Source: RGIG8244 sp045639325
GTDB taxonomy: Bacteria > Verrucomicrobiota > Lentisphaeria > Victivallales > UBA1829
Length of the DNA stretch: 64,000 nt
Direction of reading: 5' to 3'
NCBI GenBank assembly: GCA_045639325.1
Contig: JAZUCU010000031.1
Location: forward strand, 1 to 64,000
The stretch's first letter is position 1, and each line of letters starts with the position of its first letter. The position numbers were made by a program, and so were the translations under genes. The notes beneath the pieces are model-generated. The model was not told where the DNA came from, made no database searches, and saw only the letters and a program-made list of their open reading frames with translations. Shown here in pieces: positions 1 to 9,272 of the stretch.

Positions 1-256
1 CGCTTTTTTGCGTTGGTGTAAAGCAGCAGAACGTTCCGAAATTTCAGAAATGAAAACAATGGCAAGAACGATTCGTGACAAACTGGACGGCATAGTTTCA
101 TTTTGGACATTTCGACATATCAGCAATGCGCAAATGGAAGGATTCAATAATAAGATCCGATGGTTGATAAAACAGGCTTATGGCTTGCGAGATTGGGGGT
201 ACTTCAAATTGAAAATATATCAATTACCAGAGATATCAAGCACAAAGGAGATTTAG
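1..256 (+). CDS. ISL3-like transposase, C-terminal end (cut by window edge)
   Basis: The reading frame is open from the left edge and ends with TAG at 254-256, so only about the last 84 residues are visible. They contain a stretch beginning MEGFNNKIRWLIKQAYG and then a G-Y-F-K-L-K segment. This matches the end of ISL3-family DDE transposases, where the last catalytic Glu lies in an N-x-x-x-E-G-x-N-N-K motif followed by an aromatic-rich helix. The upstream DDE residues lie outside the window, so completeness and activity cannot be judged. It suggests an insertion sequence ending shortly after 256, near the tRNA-Gln gene. Confidence 0.7.
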   Translation, partial: AFLRWCKAAERSEISEMKTMARTIRDKLDGIVSFWTFRHISNAQMEGFNNKIRWLIKQAYGLRDWGYFKLKIYQLPEISSTKEI

Positions 257-330
257 TTTTATGGAACAAACCGTCGATGAGGCATTAATTTTCTGTGTTG
301 ACAAAAACAATATAACATGGGTCTTAGGTG

Positions 331-372
331 TGATCCTCCGTAATTCTCCGTAACCCTCCGTACCTCTCCGTA
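331..372. repeat. Four-copy 10-bp tandem repeat (TAnnCTCCG)
   Basis: Four consecutive 10-bp units end in CTCCG: TGATCCTCCG, TAATTCTCCG, TAACCCTCCG and TACCTCTCCG. The last is followed by TA. Period is exactly 10 bp, close to one helical turn. The array lies between the transposase end and the tRNA-Gln gene. It could be the subterminal part of the insertion sequence or a protein-binding array. No function is known to me. Confidence 0.7.
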
Positions 373-460
373 TCAATGACACAAAAAAGGTTTAAAACAA
401 AATTATGAATGTGTTGTGCGTATCAAAAATCGGGGGGATCTGTTGCGAAGGCAAAAAAAA

Positions 461-535
461 TGGTTGCCTGACCTGGATTTGAACCAAGACAAACTGAACC
501 AGAATCAGTTGTGCTACCGTTACACCATCAGGCAA
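461..535 (-). tRNA. tRNA-Gln (CUG anticodon)
   Basis: Read on the minus strand, the sequence folds as a tRNA. The 7-bp acceptor stem is TTGCCTG with CAGGCAA. The anticodon stem ACTGA/TCAGT closes a 7-base loop TTCTGGT with anticodon CTG. The T arm is CTTGG/CCAGG with loop TTCAAAT, and the variable loop is 4 nt. The 3' CCA (461-463) is encoded. A CUG anticodon specifies glutamine. Confidence 0.93.
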
Positions 536-554
536 AACCTCTGTTGATGTCATT

Positions 555-582
555 AATATATACCCGTTTTGAAAAAAATCAA
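555..582 (-). promoter_or_regulatory. Promoter of tRNA-Gln
   Basis: On the minus strand, TTGATT (577-582) is followed after 16 bp by TATATT (555-560), about 20 bp ahead of the tRNA 5' end. Both boxes match the pattern seen before other genes in this window. Confidence 0.6.
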
Positions 583-623
583 GTGAAAAATCGAAAAAAG
601 ATCATATTTTTTTTAGTTTTCGT

Positions 624-651
624 TTGATTTCCTGCTGAAATGCTGTATTTT
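624..651 (+). promoter_or_regulatory. Promoter of the homocysteine methyltransferase/MTHFR gene and dxs
   Basis: TTGATT at 624-629, a 16-bp spacer, then TATTTT at 646-651. Transcription would begin near 658, which argues against translation starting at the ATG at 657 and supports a start further downstream. Confidence 0.55.
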
Positions 652-695
652 ATGGTATGAGAAATAATATAAACATCATGGAGCAACAGCAAATC

Positions 696-2525
696 ATGAG
701 CAATATTTTCAACGAACAACTACAAGTCAAAACCCTGATCTTTGACGGTGGCATGGGTACAGAACTCTATAAACGCGGATTCTTCGTCAATACATCCTAC
801 GAAAATCTGTGTCTGGCTTCCCCCGAAACCGTTCAGGAGATCCATCAGAAATATAAAGATGCCGGTGCGGAAGTATTGACCACCAACTCATACGGTGCCA
901 ATGTGCGTCACCTGACAAAATTCGGTCTTGGCGACAAGATGGAAGAAATCAACCGTGCGTCTGTACGTATTGCCCGTAAAGTGGCAGGTCAATCTCTCCT
1001 GGTTGCAGGCTCCGTCGGACCTTTGTGTGATGCGGAATCACCGGAAACGCTGGAATCAGCAGCGGCAATGCTTCAGGCTCAGGCGGAAGTATTGTATTCC
1101 GAAGGTGCGGATTTTATTCTGTTTGAAACAACCGGCACAAAAAATGATTTGGATCGCATTCTTGCCGCAGTGAATTCCGGCAATGCAGATTATTCGTTCG
1201 TCATCAGCTTCATGTTCCGGGAAGACGGTACACTGCAGGATGGCACATCAATGGAAGATGTACTTGCCGCATTGCAAGCCTCCAAACGTCAGCCCTCCGC
1301 ATTCGGTTTGAACTGCGGACTTGGACCGGATCAGATTCTTACTGTATTGGAAAAAGCGGTCAAAGCAAGCTCCTATCCGGTCATCGTACAGCCCAATGCG
1401 GGTACGCCGCAGAATGTGGACGGCCGTATGATCGCCATGTGCAGTCCGGAATACTTCACAACGTATTGCGTCCGTTACCTTGCCCTGGGCGTCCGCGGGC
1501 TTGGCGGCTGCTGCGGAACCACGCCGGATCACATCCGGGATATGGCACGGAGTGTGAACCCGATGACCCGCATGCAGACCACGGAATCATTTTTGAGTGT
1601 GAAACCGGAAGCGGCAGAACAGGAAGTCGTTCCTTTCGGGGAACGTTCCACCTTTGCCGCGAAACTTGCCGCCGGTAAATGGGTCCGGAATGTGGAAGTT
1701 GTCCCGCCCCAGGGATATGAACTTGAAACGACGATTGAAAAAGCAAAACAGTGCCGCGCCGCCGGGTTTGATGCAATCAACATCCCCGACGGCCCCCGTG
1801 CAAGCAGTCGTGTATCTCCGATGGTGACAGCTTACCGTATTCAGGCGGAAGCGGGGATCGAAGCGATTCTGCACCAGTGCTGCCGTGACAAGAACCTGAT
1901 CGGGATGCAATCCGATCTTTTGGGCTGTGCAGCATTGGGTATCAACAATCTGTTGTTTATTACCGGTGACCCGCCGAAGCTGGGGGATTACCCTTTTGCA
2001 TCCGGTGTATTCGATATTGACTCCATCGGGCTGATCAGTCTTCAGAACCGTTTGAATCATGGTCTTGACCTGGCAGGAAAAGCCATTGCGAAAGTGACTG
2101 GTGCCGTTATCGGTGCCGGTGCGGACCCCAATGCTATTGATATGGAACGGGAAATCCGCCGTACCAGAGAAAAAATTCAGGCGGGTGCAGAATATATCGT
2201 TACGCAGCCTGTCTTTGATGTGGATGCACTGCTCCGGTTCATGGATGCGATTCCGGAACTGGAAAAGACACCGCTGATTGCCGGTATCTGGCCGCTTGCC
2301 AGCTTGCGCAATGCAGAATTCATGCGGACACAGGTTCCCGGCGTTGTTGTGCCGGACAGCGTGATTGAACGTATGTCAGCGGCAAAAGATAAAGAAAGTC
2401 AGATGCAATGCGGTATTGATATGGCACGGGAAGCGATTGCGCGGATCCGTGACCGTGCGGCGGGAGTACAGGTCAGTGCGCCCTTCGGAAAAGTCTCCAT
2501 TGCAATTGCTGTTATTGAAGAATAA
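696..2525 (+). CDS. Bifunctional homocysteine S-methyltransferase / methylenetetrahydrofolate reductase
   Basis: About 609 residues with two domains. Residues ~1-300 form a betaine/S-methylmethionine-homocysteine methyltransferase barrel starting near FDGGMGTELYKRGF, with the zinc cysteines visible in GLNCG and GGCCGTTPDHI. Residues ~330-609 form a MetF-type flavin barrel with ITGDPP and TQPVFD motifs. The arrangement matches the YitJ family, which moves one-carbon units from methylene-THF toward methionine. In-frame ATGs also exist at 657 and 678. I prefer 696 because the likely transcription start is near 658 and GGAG at 680-683 precedes 696, though at a long 12-nt spacing. dxs follows after 6 bp, so they are probably co-transcribed. 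Confidence 0.9.
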   Translation: MSNIFNEQLQVKTLIFDGGMGTELYKRGFFVNTSYENLCLASPETVQEIHQKYKDAGAEVLTTNSYGANVRHLTKFGLGDKMEEINRASVRIARKVAGQSLLVAGSVGPLCDAESPETLESAAAMLQAQAEVLYSEGADFILFETTGTKNDLDRILAAVNSGNADYSFVISFMFREDGTLQDGTSMEDVLAALQASKRQPSAFGLNCGLGPDQILTVLEKAVKASSYPVIVQPNAGTPQNVDGRMIAMCSPEYFTTYCVRYLALGVRGLGGCCGTTPDHIRDMARSVNPMTRMQTTESFLSVKPEAAEQEVVPFGERSTFAAKLAAGKWVRNVEVVPPQGYELETTIEKAKQCRAAGFDAINIPDGPRASSRVSPMVTAYRIQAEAGIEAILHQCCRDKNLIGMQSDLLGCAALGINNLLFITGDPPKLGDYPFASGVFDIDSIGLISLQNRLNHGLDLAGKAIAKVTGAVIGAGADPNAIDMEREIRRTREKIQAGAEYIVTQPVFDVDALLRFMDAIPELEKTPLIAGIWPLASLRNAEFMRTQVPGVVVPDSVIERMSAAKDKESQMQCGIDMAREAIARIRDRAAGVQVSAPFGKVSIAIAVIEE

Positions 2526-2531
2526 AATATC

Positions 2532-4424
2532 ATGCAGGATAAAACCACCGCATCCATACTGGAACAGATTCATGCCCCCGGCGATCTGAAAAAGATCCCG
2601 ATAAACAAGCTGGATCCTTTGGCCGAAGAACTCCGTTCGCTGATTATCAAAACGGTATCCGAGAACGGGGGACATCTTGCGCCCAATCTGGGTGTGGTGG
2701 AGTTGACGATTGCCCTTCACCGGGTGTTCAATACGCCGCAGGATCATATTATCTGGGACGTGGGACACCAGAGTTATGCGCATAAATTACTCACCGGCCG
2801 CCTGAAAAGTTTTTCCTCAATCCGTAAATTTGAAGGGTTGAGCGGATTCACGCTGCGGGATGAGTCGGAACACGATTGTTTCGGCGCCGGTCATGCGGGG
2901 ACTGCGATATCTTCCGCCATGGGTTTTTCCACTGCCGATGAATTGCAGAAGAAAGACAATTCCCACACCATTGCCGTTACCGGTGACGGCTCTCTGATTT
3001 GCGGAATTTCTCTGGAAGCGTTGAACAATTTAAGCTGTACCTGCAAAAAAATGATCCTGGTCCTCAACGATAACAAGATGTCCATTTCCAAAAGCATCGG
3101 AGCAATTCCGAATTATCTGAACCAGTTGATTACGGGCAAAAGTTACAACCGGTTCAAGGCGTTTGCCAAGATGATGCTTCAGCGGATGCCGGGGGGGAAA
3201 GATTTGATCGGCAACATTCAAAATCTGGAAGCATCGGCAAAAAACCTTTTTGTGCCGGGTATTTTCTTTGAAGAATTGGGCATCCGGTACGTGGGGCCGG
3301 TGAATGGTCACGATCTGCCCGGTTTGATTCAGACCTTTGAACGGGTGAAAGAATTCAACCGTCCGGTCATTGTCCATGTAATTACGGAAAAAGGACATGG
3401 CTGTTCTTATGCGTTGGCGGAACCGGAACGTTTTCACGGTGTCGGCCAATTCTGTCCGGAAACAGGCACAAAACGTGCAACGGGCACAGCAAAGCCGACC
3501 TTCTCTTCCGCATTCGGGAAAACGGTTGAAAAACTGATGGCGGAGCATAATAATATGACCATCATCACTGCCGCCATGGCTTCCGGTTGCGGTTTAAGCA
3601 ACGAATTTACGGAACGATACCGGGAACGTTTTTATGATGTCGGCATCGCAGAAGAACATGCGGTTGTTTTCGCTGCCGGACAGGCTGCCGCCGGGTTACG
3701 CCCTGTTGTTGCCATTTATACAACCTTTTTCCAACGGGCATTTGATTGTATTTTTCATGATGTATGTTTACAGAATCTGCCGGTTATCTTCTGCGCAGAC
3801 CGGGCAGGCATCGTGGAAGATGGTCCGACGCATCACGGCATTTATGATCTTGCATTTCTCCGCGCTATGCCAAACCTTTCCATTCTTGCGCCATGTGACG
3901 AAATGGAATTGGAAAACATGCTTACCGATGTGATGAAAAATCATCCGTCACCCGTCCTCATCCGGTATCCCAAAGGACATTCCGGTATGACCGAAGGACG
4001 TCATCATGCGCCGCTGGAATGGGGAAAAAGCGAAGTGGTCCGCAAGGGCAGCGATATCGTTATCTGGACTTACGGCAAAGATGTATACACGGCATTGGAA
4101 ACGGCGGAACGCTTGCAGCAGGAACACCATATTTCCTGCTGCGTCGTCAATGCCCGTTATCTGAAACCGTTCGATGGAGAAGCTTTACGCGAATACGGAA
4201 GAAAAATGCCGGTTGTGACGCTGGAAGATCATGTATTGACCGGCGGACTGGGCTCCATTGCGGCGGAAACGTTGATGCCGATTCCTCATCACGGATTACA
4301 TTCGTTCGGCTGGGAAACAGAAACGCCGGTACCGCACGGCTCAACGGATGAATTACGCAGAACGGCAGGACTGGATGTGCCGCATCTGACAGACTCCATT
4401 TGTTCAATCCTCCGGGGCAAGTAA
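2532..4424 (+). CDS. dxs: 1-deoxy-D-xylulose-5-phosphate synthase
   Basis: The 630-residue product has the family's normal length. It condenses pyruvate and glyceraldehyde 3-phosphate with thiamine diphosphate in the first step of the non-mevalonate isoprenoid pathway. Visible landmarks: GHQSYAHKLLTGR, the ThDP-binding GDGSL followed by the N-D-N segment of VLNDNKMS, the transketolase pyrimidine-domain region GIAEEHAV, and the C-terminal VTLEDH. It starts 6 bp after the upstream gene behind a weak GAAGAA ribosome site. The 3' end overlaps the convergent gene at 4404 by 21 bp. Confidence 0.95.
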   Translation: MQDKTTASILEQIHAPGDLKKIPINKLDPLAEELRSLIIKTVSENGGHLAPNLGVVELTIALHRVFNTPQDHIIWDVGHQSYAHKLLTGRLKSFSSIRKFEGLSGFTLRDESEHDCFGAGHAGTAISSAMGFSTADELQKKDNSHTIAVTGDGSLICGISLEALNNLSCTCKKMILVLNDNKMSISKSIGAIPNYLNQLITGKSYNRFKAFAKMMLQRMPGGKDLIGNIQNLEASAKNLFVPGIFFEELGIRYVGPVNGHDLPGLIQTFERVKEFNRPVIVHVITEKGHGCSYALAEPERFHGVGQFCPETGTKRATGTAKPTFSSAFGKTVEKLMAEHNNMTIITAAMASGCGLSNEFTERYRERFYDVGIAEEHAVVFAAGQAAAGLRPVVAIYTTFFQRAFDCIFHDVCLQNLPVIFCADRAGIVEDGPTHHGIYDLAFLRAMPNLSILAPCDEMELENMLTDVMKNHPSPVLIRYPKGHSGMTEGRHHAPLEWGKSEVVRKGSDIVIWTYGKDVYTALETAERLQQEHHISCCVVNARYLKPFDGEALREYGRKMPVVTLEDHVLTGGLGSIAAETLMPIPHHGLHSFGWETETPVPHGSTDELRRTAGLDVPHLTDSICSILRGK

Positions 4425-5087
4425 AAGATTGACCTCTCTGCCCTGTTTCCAAAGGAGAAGGATCCGTTCCAGAAAAGCGGAGACCGGTTCTGCTTTTCCG
4501 AGTTGTACCATGGTGATACCTTGTTCCGGTTCAAAATAAATCCGTGGAATAAAAAGATCTTTTCCGTACGGTAAATCATTCAGTCTTTCCGTTTTCATGG
4601 TTTGATACTTTCTCTTGAACCGGTCTTCCAGATGGGTGCGGGGCAGACGGCTGAGTAAATCGGTGGAAGTTTCATCTCCGGCTTTGGCTGCGATCCGCCA
4701 CAATTGAACAGCACGCCCGGTGCTTCTCTTTGTTCCTCTGCCATGCCAGAGCATCCATGCTTTGATGCGCATGAAAGGAATGGAGAGATCGGATTCGGCA
4801 TTTTTGACCTTTTCATATAAAGCTTTATCGGAAAGTTGAGCAAGAGAAATAAAGTAAGGCTCGCCGTAACTGCCCTTTTTCCATTGGGGAATTTTCCCGA
4901 CTTCATGAGAAATAGCGGCACCATGTCCGTAAATCAGCCGCACTTTCCAACCGGGTTCATTTTTCAGGATCGATTGCGCCAGGACATGGTCAGGAGTCCG
5001 GGCAAAACAAACGGAACTGGCCATCATACCACCGGCTGCGGCGATAAGAAATGAGTATAAAAAACGGTTGTTACGAAAAAAAGCCAT
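4404..5087 (-). CDS. Exported protein of unknown function
   Basis: A 227-residue protein I do not recognise. The N-terminus has a basic start (MAFFRNNR), a hydrophobic core and an Ala-rich end around VCFA, which reads as a Sec signal peptide cut near residue 29. The mature part is basic and mixed helical, without an obvious catalytic motif; residues ~110-160 (W-H-G-R-G followed by Ala-rich helices with L-L-S-R-L) could be Sel1/TPR-like. AGGTG lies just upstream of the ATG. It is monocistronic, convergent with dxs, and its last codons overlap the dxs end. Confidence 0.65.
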   Translation of the reverse strand: MAFFRNNRFLYSFLIAAAGGMMASSVCFARTPDHVLAQSILKNEPGWKVRLIYGHGAAISHEVGKIPQWKKGSYGEPYFISLAQLSDKALYEKVKNAESDLSIPFMRIKAWMLWHGRGTKRSTGRAVQLWRIAAKAGDETSTDLLSRLPRTHLEDRFKRKYQTMKTERLNDLPYGKDLFIPRIYFEPEQGITMVQLGKAEPVSAFLERILLLWKQGREVNLLLAPED

Positions 5088-5117
5088 GAAAAAACACCTG
5101 ATTTTTCAGAAAAAAAC

Positions 5118-5145
5118 TTGTAAAATCCGGAAATGATGATATAGT
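5118..5145 (+). promoter_or_regulatory. Promoter of rpmE
   Basis: TTGTAA at 5118-5123, a 16-bp spacer and TATAGT at 5140-5145, leaving a leader of roughly 77 nt before the rpmE start. Confidence 0.5.
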
Positions 5146-5228
5146 AATATATTCCGTATACTTTAATGTATCCCCGGAACAAGCAAAATGCAAATCTGAA
5201 ATTTCAATAAATATAAGGAAAACTGAAA

Positions 5229-5438
5229 ATGAAAGAAGGCATCCATCCGCAGTACGGTCCTGCCAAGGTCATTTGTGCCTGTGGTAAAGTTTGGGACATC
5301 TACTCCACACGTAAAGAACAGAAAGTCGGTATCTGCGCCGAATGTCACCCGTTTATCACTGGTAAACAGAAACTGGTTGACGTTGCCGGCCGCGTGGAAA
5401 AATTCCGTCGCCGTTACGAAAAGAACGCTGCAAAATAA
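5229..5438 (+). CDS. rpmE: 50S ribosomal protein L31
   Basis: A 69-residue L31 of the zinc-binding (C+) type. Cys pairs sit in ICACGK and ICAECHPF, and the family-typical FITGKQKLVD segment follows. It lies on the large subunit and bridges to the small subunit. AAGGAAAA precedes the ATG. It is transcribed from its own promoter and ends at a strong hairpin (5462-5512), so prfA downstream likely has its own start. Confidence 0.96.
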   Translation: MKEGIHPQYGPAKVICACGKVWDIYSTRKEQKVGICAECHPFITGKQKLVDVAGRVEKFRRRYEKNAAK

Positions 5439-5461
5439 TTTGCTGTTGTTTCTATCAGATG

Positions 5462-5512
5462 ATCCGGGCGGAGATGAATTCAATTCGTCTCTGTGCCGGA
5501 TATTCTTTTATA
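5462..5512 (+). terminator. Terminator after rpmE
   Basis: Nested hairpin: outer stem ATCCGG/CCGGAT and an inner stem GAGATGAA/TTCGTCTC around a short loop, followed by ATTCTTTTATAG. The T tract is short but the stem is long. Confidence 0.6.
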
Positions 5513-5648
5513 GAGGGAACATCTTTTCATTAAATACGGATGGATTTTCTGTAGATGAGCAAAAAGATAATGCAGGAAGATTTTGCTCAAATGCGAAAAA
5601 CCGCCGTTTTTAATTGATAGAGGTTCCCTGTAAAACCCTGGGGGTGAT

Positions 5649-6746
5649 ATGAACAGAGATGAACTGGCTCCCCGCATCGAAGCTATGCGAAGCCGATTTT
5701 CTGAAATCGAATGTTCTCTGGCTGCACCGGATGCCTATTCCGATCCGAAAGAATATCAAAGACTTTCCCGGGAGCGTGTCCGTTTATCCTCCCTCTTTTC
5801 CCTTTATGATCAATGGTGCGATCTGCTGGATGCCATTGATTCCAACAAGCAACTCCTGCTCAGCGAACAGGATCCCGAATTCCGTGCCGTTATCGAAAGC
5901 GAAATCGCACAGGAAGAAACCGATTCCATTGCCAGAGAACAGGAACTGCTCCTTGCCATGATCCCGGCCGATCCCGGCGATGAAAGAGATGCTATTATGG
6001 AAATCCGCCCCGGTGTCGGCGGAGAAGAAGCCGCTCTCTTTGCATCCTCCCTCTTCCGCGCGTATGTAAAATACGCCGAATTGCGCGGCTGGAAACTGGA
6101 AGTGCTGGATCAATCCGATACCGAACTGGGAGGTTTGCGGGAAGTCACTCTTTCTCTTTCCGGTGCCGATGTCTTCTCCCGTCTGAAATATGAAAGCGGC
6201 GTCCACCGCGTTCAACGGGTGCCGTCAACGGAAGCCTCCGGAAGAATTCACACATCCACCGTAACCGTCAGCGTTCTGCCGGAAGCCTCGGAAACGGATG
6301 ATGTACCAATCCGCCAGGAAGACCTGGAAATTTCCACTTTCCGGTCATCCGGTCCCGGCGGTCAGAATGTGAACCGCACGGACTCAGCGGTACGTATCCG
6401 CCACATTCCCAGCGGGATCGTAACAGCCAGTCAACAGGAACGTTCCCAGATCCGGAACCGGGAAATTGCGCTGCGTATTTTGAAATCGAAACTGCTGGAA
6501 CAGATCCGGCGGGAAGAAGCGGAACGTCATGCGGCATCAAAACGTGCTCAGATCGGGGCCGGTGACCGCAGTGAACGCATCCGGACGTATAATTTTCCGC
6601 AGAACCGGGTGACGGATCACCGTTTCGGCGTTTCGGCACACAATCTGCCGGCATTGATGGAAGGTGATTTTGATTTGATTCTGAATCCCCTGTTTGCGGA
6701 AGATGATAAAATGAAACTGGAAGAATTTCTGGAGGGTAAAGTATGA
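5649..6746 (+). CDS. prfA: Peptide chain release factor 1
   Basis: A 365-residue class I release factor of normal length. The peptidyl-tRNA hydrolysis motif GGQ is in SSGPGGQNVNRTDS. The codon-recognition loop RVQRVPSTEASGR has the P-x-T form that marks RF1 (UAA/UAG) rather than the SPF form of RF2. GGGGGTGAT stands just before the ATG. The stop overlaps the start of the ABC transporter gene by 4 bp (ATGA), so the two are translationally coupled. No prmC methyltransferase, a common neighbour, is present here. Confidence 0.96.
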   Translation: MNRDELAPRIEAMRSRFSEIECSLAAPDAYSDPKEYQRLSRERVRLSSLFSLYDQWCDLLDAIDSNKQLLLSEQDPEFRAVIESEIAQEETDSIAREQELLLAMIPADPGDERDAIMEIRPGVGGEEAALFASSLFRAYVKYAELRGWKLEVLDQSDTELGGLREVTLSLSGADVFSRLKYESGVHRVQRVPSTEASGRIHTSTVTVSVLPEASETDDVPIRQEDLEISTFRSSGPGGQNVNRTDSAVRIRHIPSGIVTASQQERSQIRNREIALRILKSKLLEQIRREEAERHAASKRAQIGAGDRSERIRTYNFPQNRVTDHRFGVSAHNLPALMEGDFDLILNPLFAEDDKMKLEEFLEGKV

Positions 6747-8548
6747 GACCGGGACCGCCGCCAATGCAAATGAACGAACAAACGAAAAAATTCACATTAC
6801 GGGAACAATGGGCAATGATACGCTCATTTGCGTCTTATTACCCGCGTCACAAGAAATTGCTGGTGCTGGACTTCTCCATCGTGATTCTGACACCCCTTGT
6901 GGCATCCGTTCTGCCTGTGCTTTTTTACCGGGCATTGCAGGTTTATCTGCCGGCACGCAATACCAGATTGCTGATCTGTTCCCTGTGCGGAATTCTGATT
7001 CTGACCTTCCTCAATATTTTCTTTGAATACGTCAAGACCAGATGGGGCCATGTCCTCGGCGTCCGTATGGAAACGGATATGCGCAATGATTTGTTTGCGC
7101 ATCTGCAGAAATTGTCCTTCTCTTATTTCGACAGAACCAAAACGGGCCATGTGATGTCACGCATCACCAACGATTTATCCCTTATTTCAGAAGTGGCACA
7201 TCATGGACCGGAAGACATTCTGACGGCAGCGTTGACACTGTTCGGCGGTTTGGGAATTATGTTATGGATCAACCCCATGCTGACGTTGTTCCTTCTGCTG
7301 CCCATGCCGATGGTGTTGATTTGGACCATGGTTTTTCAGCCGCGCATGCGTGCCAATTTCCGCCGGGTACGAAAAGAAGTAGCGGAGATCAACAGTCAGG
7401 TGGAAAACTCCATCCAGGGCATCCGGGAAGTCAAATCCTATGCCAACGAACCCCATGAAGCGCAGAAATTTGCCGTGGTCAATAATCAATTCCGCAGTGC
7501 CCGGGAAAATGTATTTTCCACACTGGCAGCGTTCCATTCCGGGATGATGTTCTTCACCCGGGGGGCAAACCTGCTGTTTATTGCGATCGGGATTATTCTG
7601 ATTTATCTGGAAAAAGCAAATGTGGCACAGCTCATCACCTTTTACATGTATTCGGGGCAGATTATCATGCCAATTATGCGTCTGACCGGATTTTTTGAGC
7701 AGTATCAGCAGGGGTTGGCAGCGTTTGAACGGTTCCATGAAATTATGGAACTGGAACCTGAAATCAGCGATGCGCCCAATGCCATTACTGCGTTACCCCA
7801 ACCCATCAAGGGCAATATCAAAATCGACAATGTATTTTTCCGTTATCAGCTGGAAAACGGCGGCGTGAGCGATGACATTCTCCGCGGCATTTCTCTTGAT
7901 ATTCCCGGCGGCGCAACCGTCGCACTGGTCGGGGAATCCGGCGCAGGAAAAACGACATTGGCATCTTTGATTCCCAGATTTTATGAGGTGAATGAGGGTT
8001 CTATCAGTCTGGATGGAACCGATATCCGTTCCTTTGCCCAGCGGTTCCTCCGGTCCCAGGTGGGAATTGTCCAACAGACCCCCTTCCTGTTCGATACCAC
8101 GATCCGGGAAAACATTTTGTTCGGCCGTCCGGATGCAACAGAAGAAGAATTGATTGAGGCGGCAAAACGGGCCAATATTTATGATTTCATCCAGACGCTG
8201 CCCGAAGGCTTTGATTCCAATTGCGGAGAAAACGGCGTCCGTTTAAGCGGCGGGCAGAGACAGCGCATCTCCATTGCCCGTGTATTTTTGAAGAATCCGC
8301 CGGTATTGATTTTTGATGAAGCAACAAGCTCGCTGGATAATGAATCCGAACATCTTGTGCAGCAGTCTATGGAAGCGTTATGCCATGGCAGAACAACCAT
8401 CATCATCGCGCACCGCCTGTCCACAATCAAGAAAGCAGACTTTATCTGCTGCATGAAACAGGGTAAGATCGTGGAACAGGGCACGCACGAAGAACTGCTG
8501 GCGTTGAATGGATATTACAAAGACTTGTACACCATTCACACGTTCTGA
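6743..8548 (+). CDS. ABC transporter, fused permease and ATPase (MsbA/multidrug type)
   Basis: A 601-residue half-transporter. The N-terminal ~330 residues hold six predicted membrane helices of the ABC exporter type I fold, with coupling-region text SYFDRTKTGHVMSRI. The C-terminal nucleotide-binding domain shows Walker A GESGAGKTT, signature LSGGQRQR, Walker B VLIFDEATSSLD and the switch His in IIAHRLST. It probably works as a homodimer moving a lipid or hydrophobic compound out of the cytoplasm; MsbA-like lipid A flipping is possible but unproven. It overlaps prfA by 4 bp and the convergent LOG gene by 13 bp. Confidence 0.92.
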   Translation: MRPGPPPMQMNEQTKKFTLREQWAMIRSFASYYPRHKKLLVLDFSIVILTPLVASVLPVLFYRALQVYLPARNTRLLICSLCGILILTFLNIFFEYVKTRWGHVLGVRMETDMRNDLFAHLQKLSFSYFDRTKTGHVMSRITNDLSLISEVAHHGPEDILTAALTLFGGLGIMLWINPMLTLFLLLPMPMVLIWTMVFQPRMRANFRRVRKEVAEINSQVENSIQGIREVKSYANEPHEAQKFAVVNNQFRSARENVFSTLAAFHSGMMFFTRGANLLFIAIGIILIYLEKANVAQLITFYMYSGQIIMPIMRLTGFFEQYQQGLAAFERFHEIMELEPEISDAPNAITALPQPIKGNIKIDNVFFRYQLENGGVSDDILRGISLDIPGGATVALVGESGAGKTTLASLIPRFYEVNEGSISLDGTDIRSFAQRFLRSQVGIVQQTPFLFDTTIRENILFGRPDATEEELIEAAKRANIYDFIQTLPEGFDSNCGENGVRLSGGQRQRISIARVFLKNPPVLIFDEATSSLDNESEHLVQQSMEALCHGRTTIIIAHRLSTIKKADFICCMKQGKIVEQGTHEELLALNGYYKDLYTIHTF

Positions 8549-9249
8549 AGTTTGATGGTGGAGGGAATGCCGTGCCGGATGTGCCAGTCGCAAATATAGT
8601 CACATGCTTCCTCTGCGGTATCAACAACCGTAAACAAATCCATATCTTCGGGGCAGATCATTTCTTCCGCAAGGAACGTATTGCGGAAGAATTCGATGAG
8701 GGGTGACCAGAATTTTTTGCCGACGAAAACCAGCGGAATGTGATTGACCTTTTTCGTCTGAACCATAGTCAGGACTTCGGACAATTCATCCAGGGTGCCG
8801 AATCCGCCGGGGTAAATGACCACCGCGCTGGAATATTTGAGGAAACAGACCTTACGCACAAAGAAGTAGCGGAAATCCAGCGATTCGCTCTGATAAGGAT
8901 TGAAATGCTGTTCCTTCGGCAGTTTGATATTCAGACCGATGGAAACACCGCCTTTGTTATGTGCGCCGCGGTTGGCAGCTTCCATAATGCCGGGGCCACC
9001 GCCGGAAACGATACCGTATCCGCGTTCGGCAAGCATTTCGCCGAGTTTGACGCAATCCTGATAAACGGGATCGTCTTCTTTGGTTCTTGCGGAACCGAAG
9101 ATTGCGACAAGTTTATCGTATTCGGACATGGTTTCGAAAGAATCAATAAATTCAGCCATGATGCGGAAAATACGCCAGGATTCTTCCTGCGTATAACTTT
9201 CCATTGCATTCATGTTTGCGCGCTTTCCGGGCAAATGATCATCCAGCAT
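8536..9249 (-). CDS. LOG-family protein (TIGR00730 Rossmann fold)
   Basis: A 237-residue protein with the two LOG-family signatures, GGGPGIMEAANRGA and PGGFGTLDELSEV. Characterised members hydrolyse the N-glycosidic bond of nucleoside 5'-monophosphates, releasing ribose 5-phosphate (the plant members activate cytokinins); the bacterial role is usually nucleotide salvage or is unknown. GGGAG sits 6 nt before the ATG. It lies 23 bp after gcvH on the same strand and is probably its co-transcribed partner. Confidence 0.88.
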   Translation of the reverse strand: MLDDHLPGKRANMNAMESYTQEESWRIFRIMAEFIDSFETMSEYDKLVAIFGSARTKEDDPVYQDCVKLGEMLAERGYGIVSGGGPGIMEAANRGAHNKGGVSIGLNIKLPKEQHFNPYQSESLDFRYFFVRKVCFLKYSSAVVIYPGGFGTLDELSEVLTMVQTKKVNHIPLVFVGKKFWSPLIEFFRNTFLAEEMICPEDMDLFTVVDTAEEACDYICDWHIRHGIPSTIKLQNV

Positions 9250-9272
9250 AACGGCTCCCGTTTTGTATAAAG

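Noticed and set aside
261..333. Short open frame of 24 codons after the transposase end
   Set aside because: No conserved sequence and too short; probably part of the insertion-sequence end.
657..695. N-terminal extension of the homocysteine methyltransferase from the ATG at 657
   Set aside because: The predicted transcription start is near 658 and no ribosome site precedes 657.
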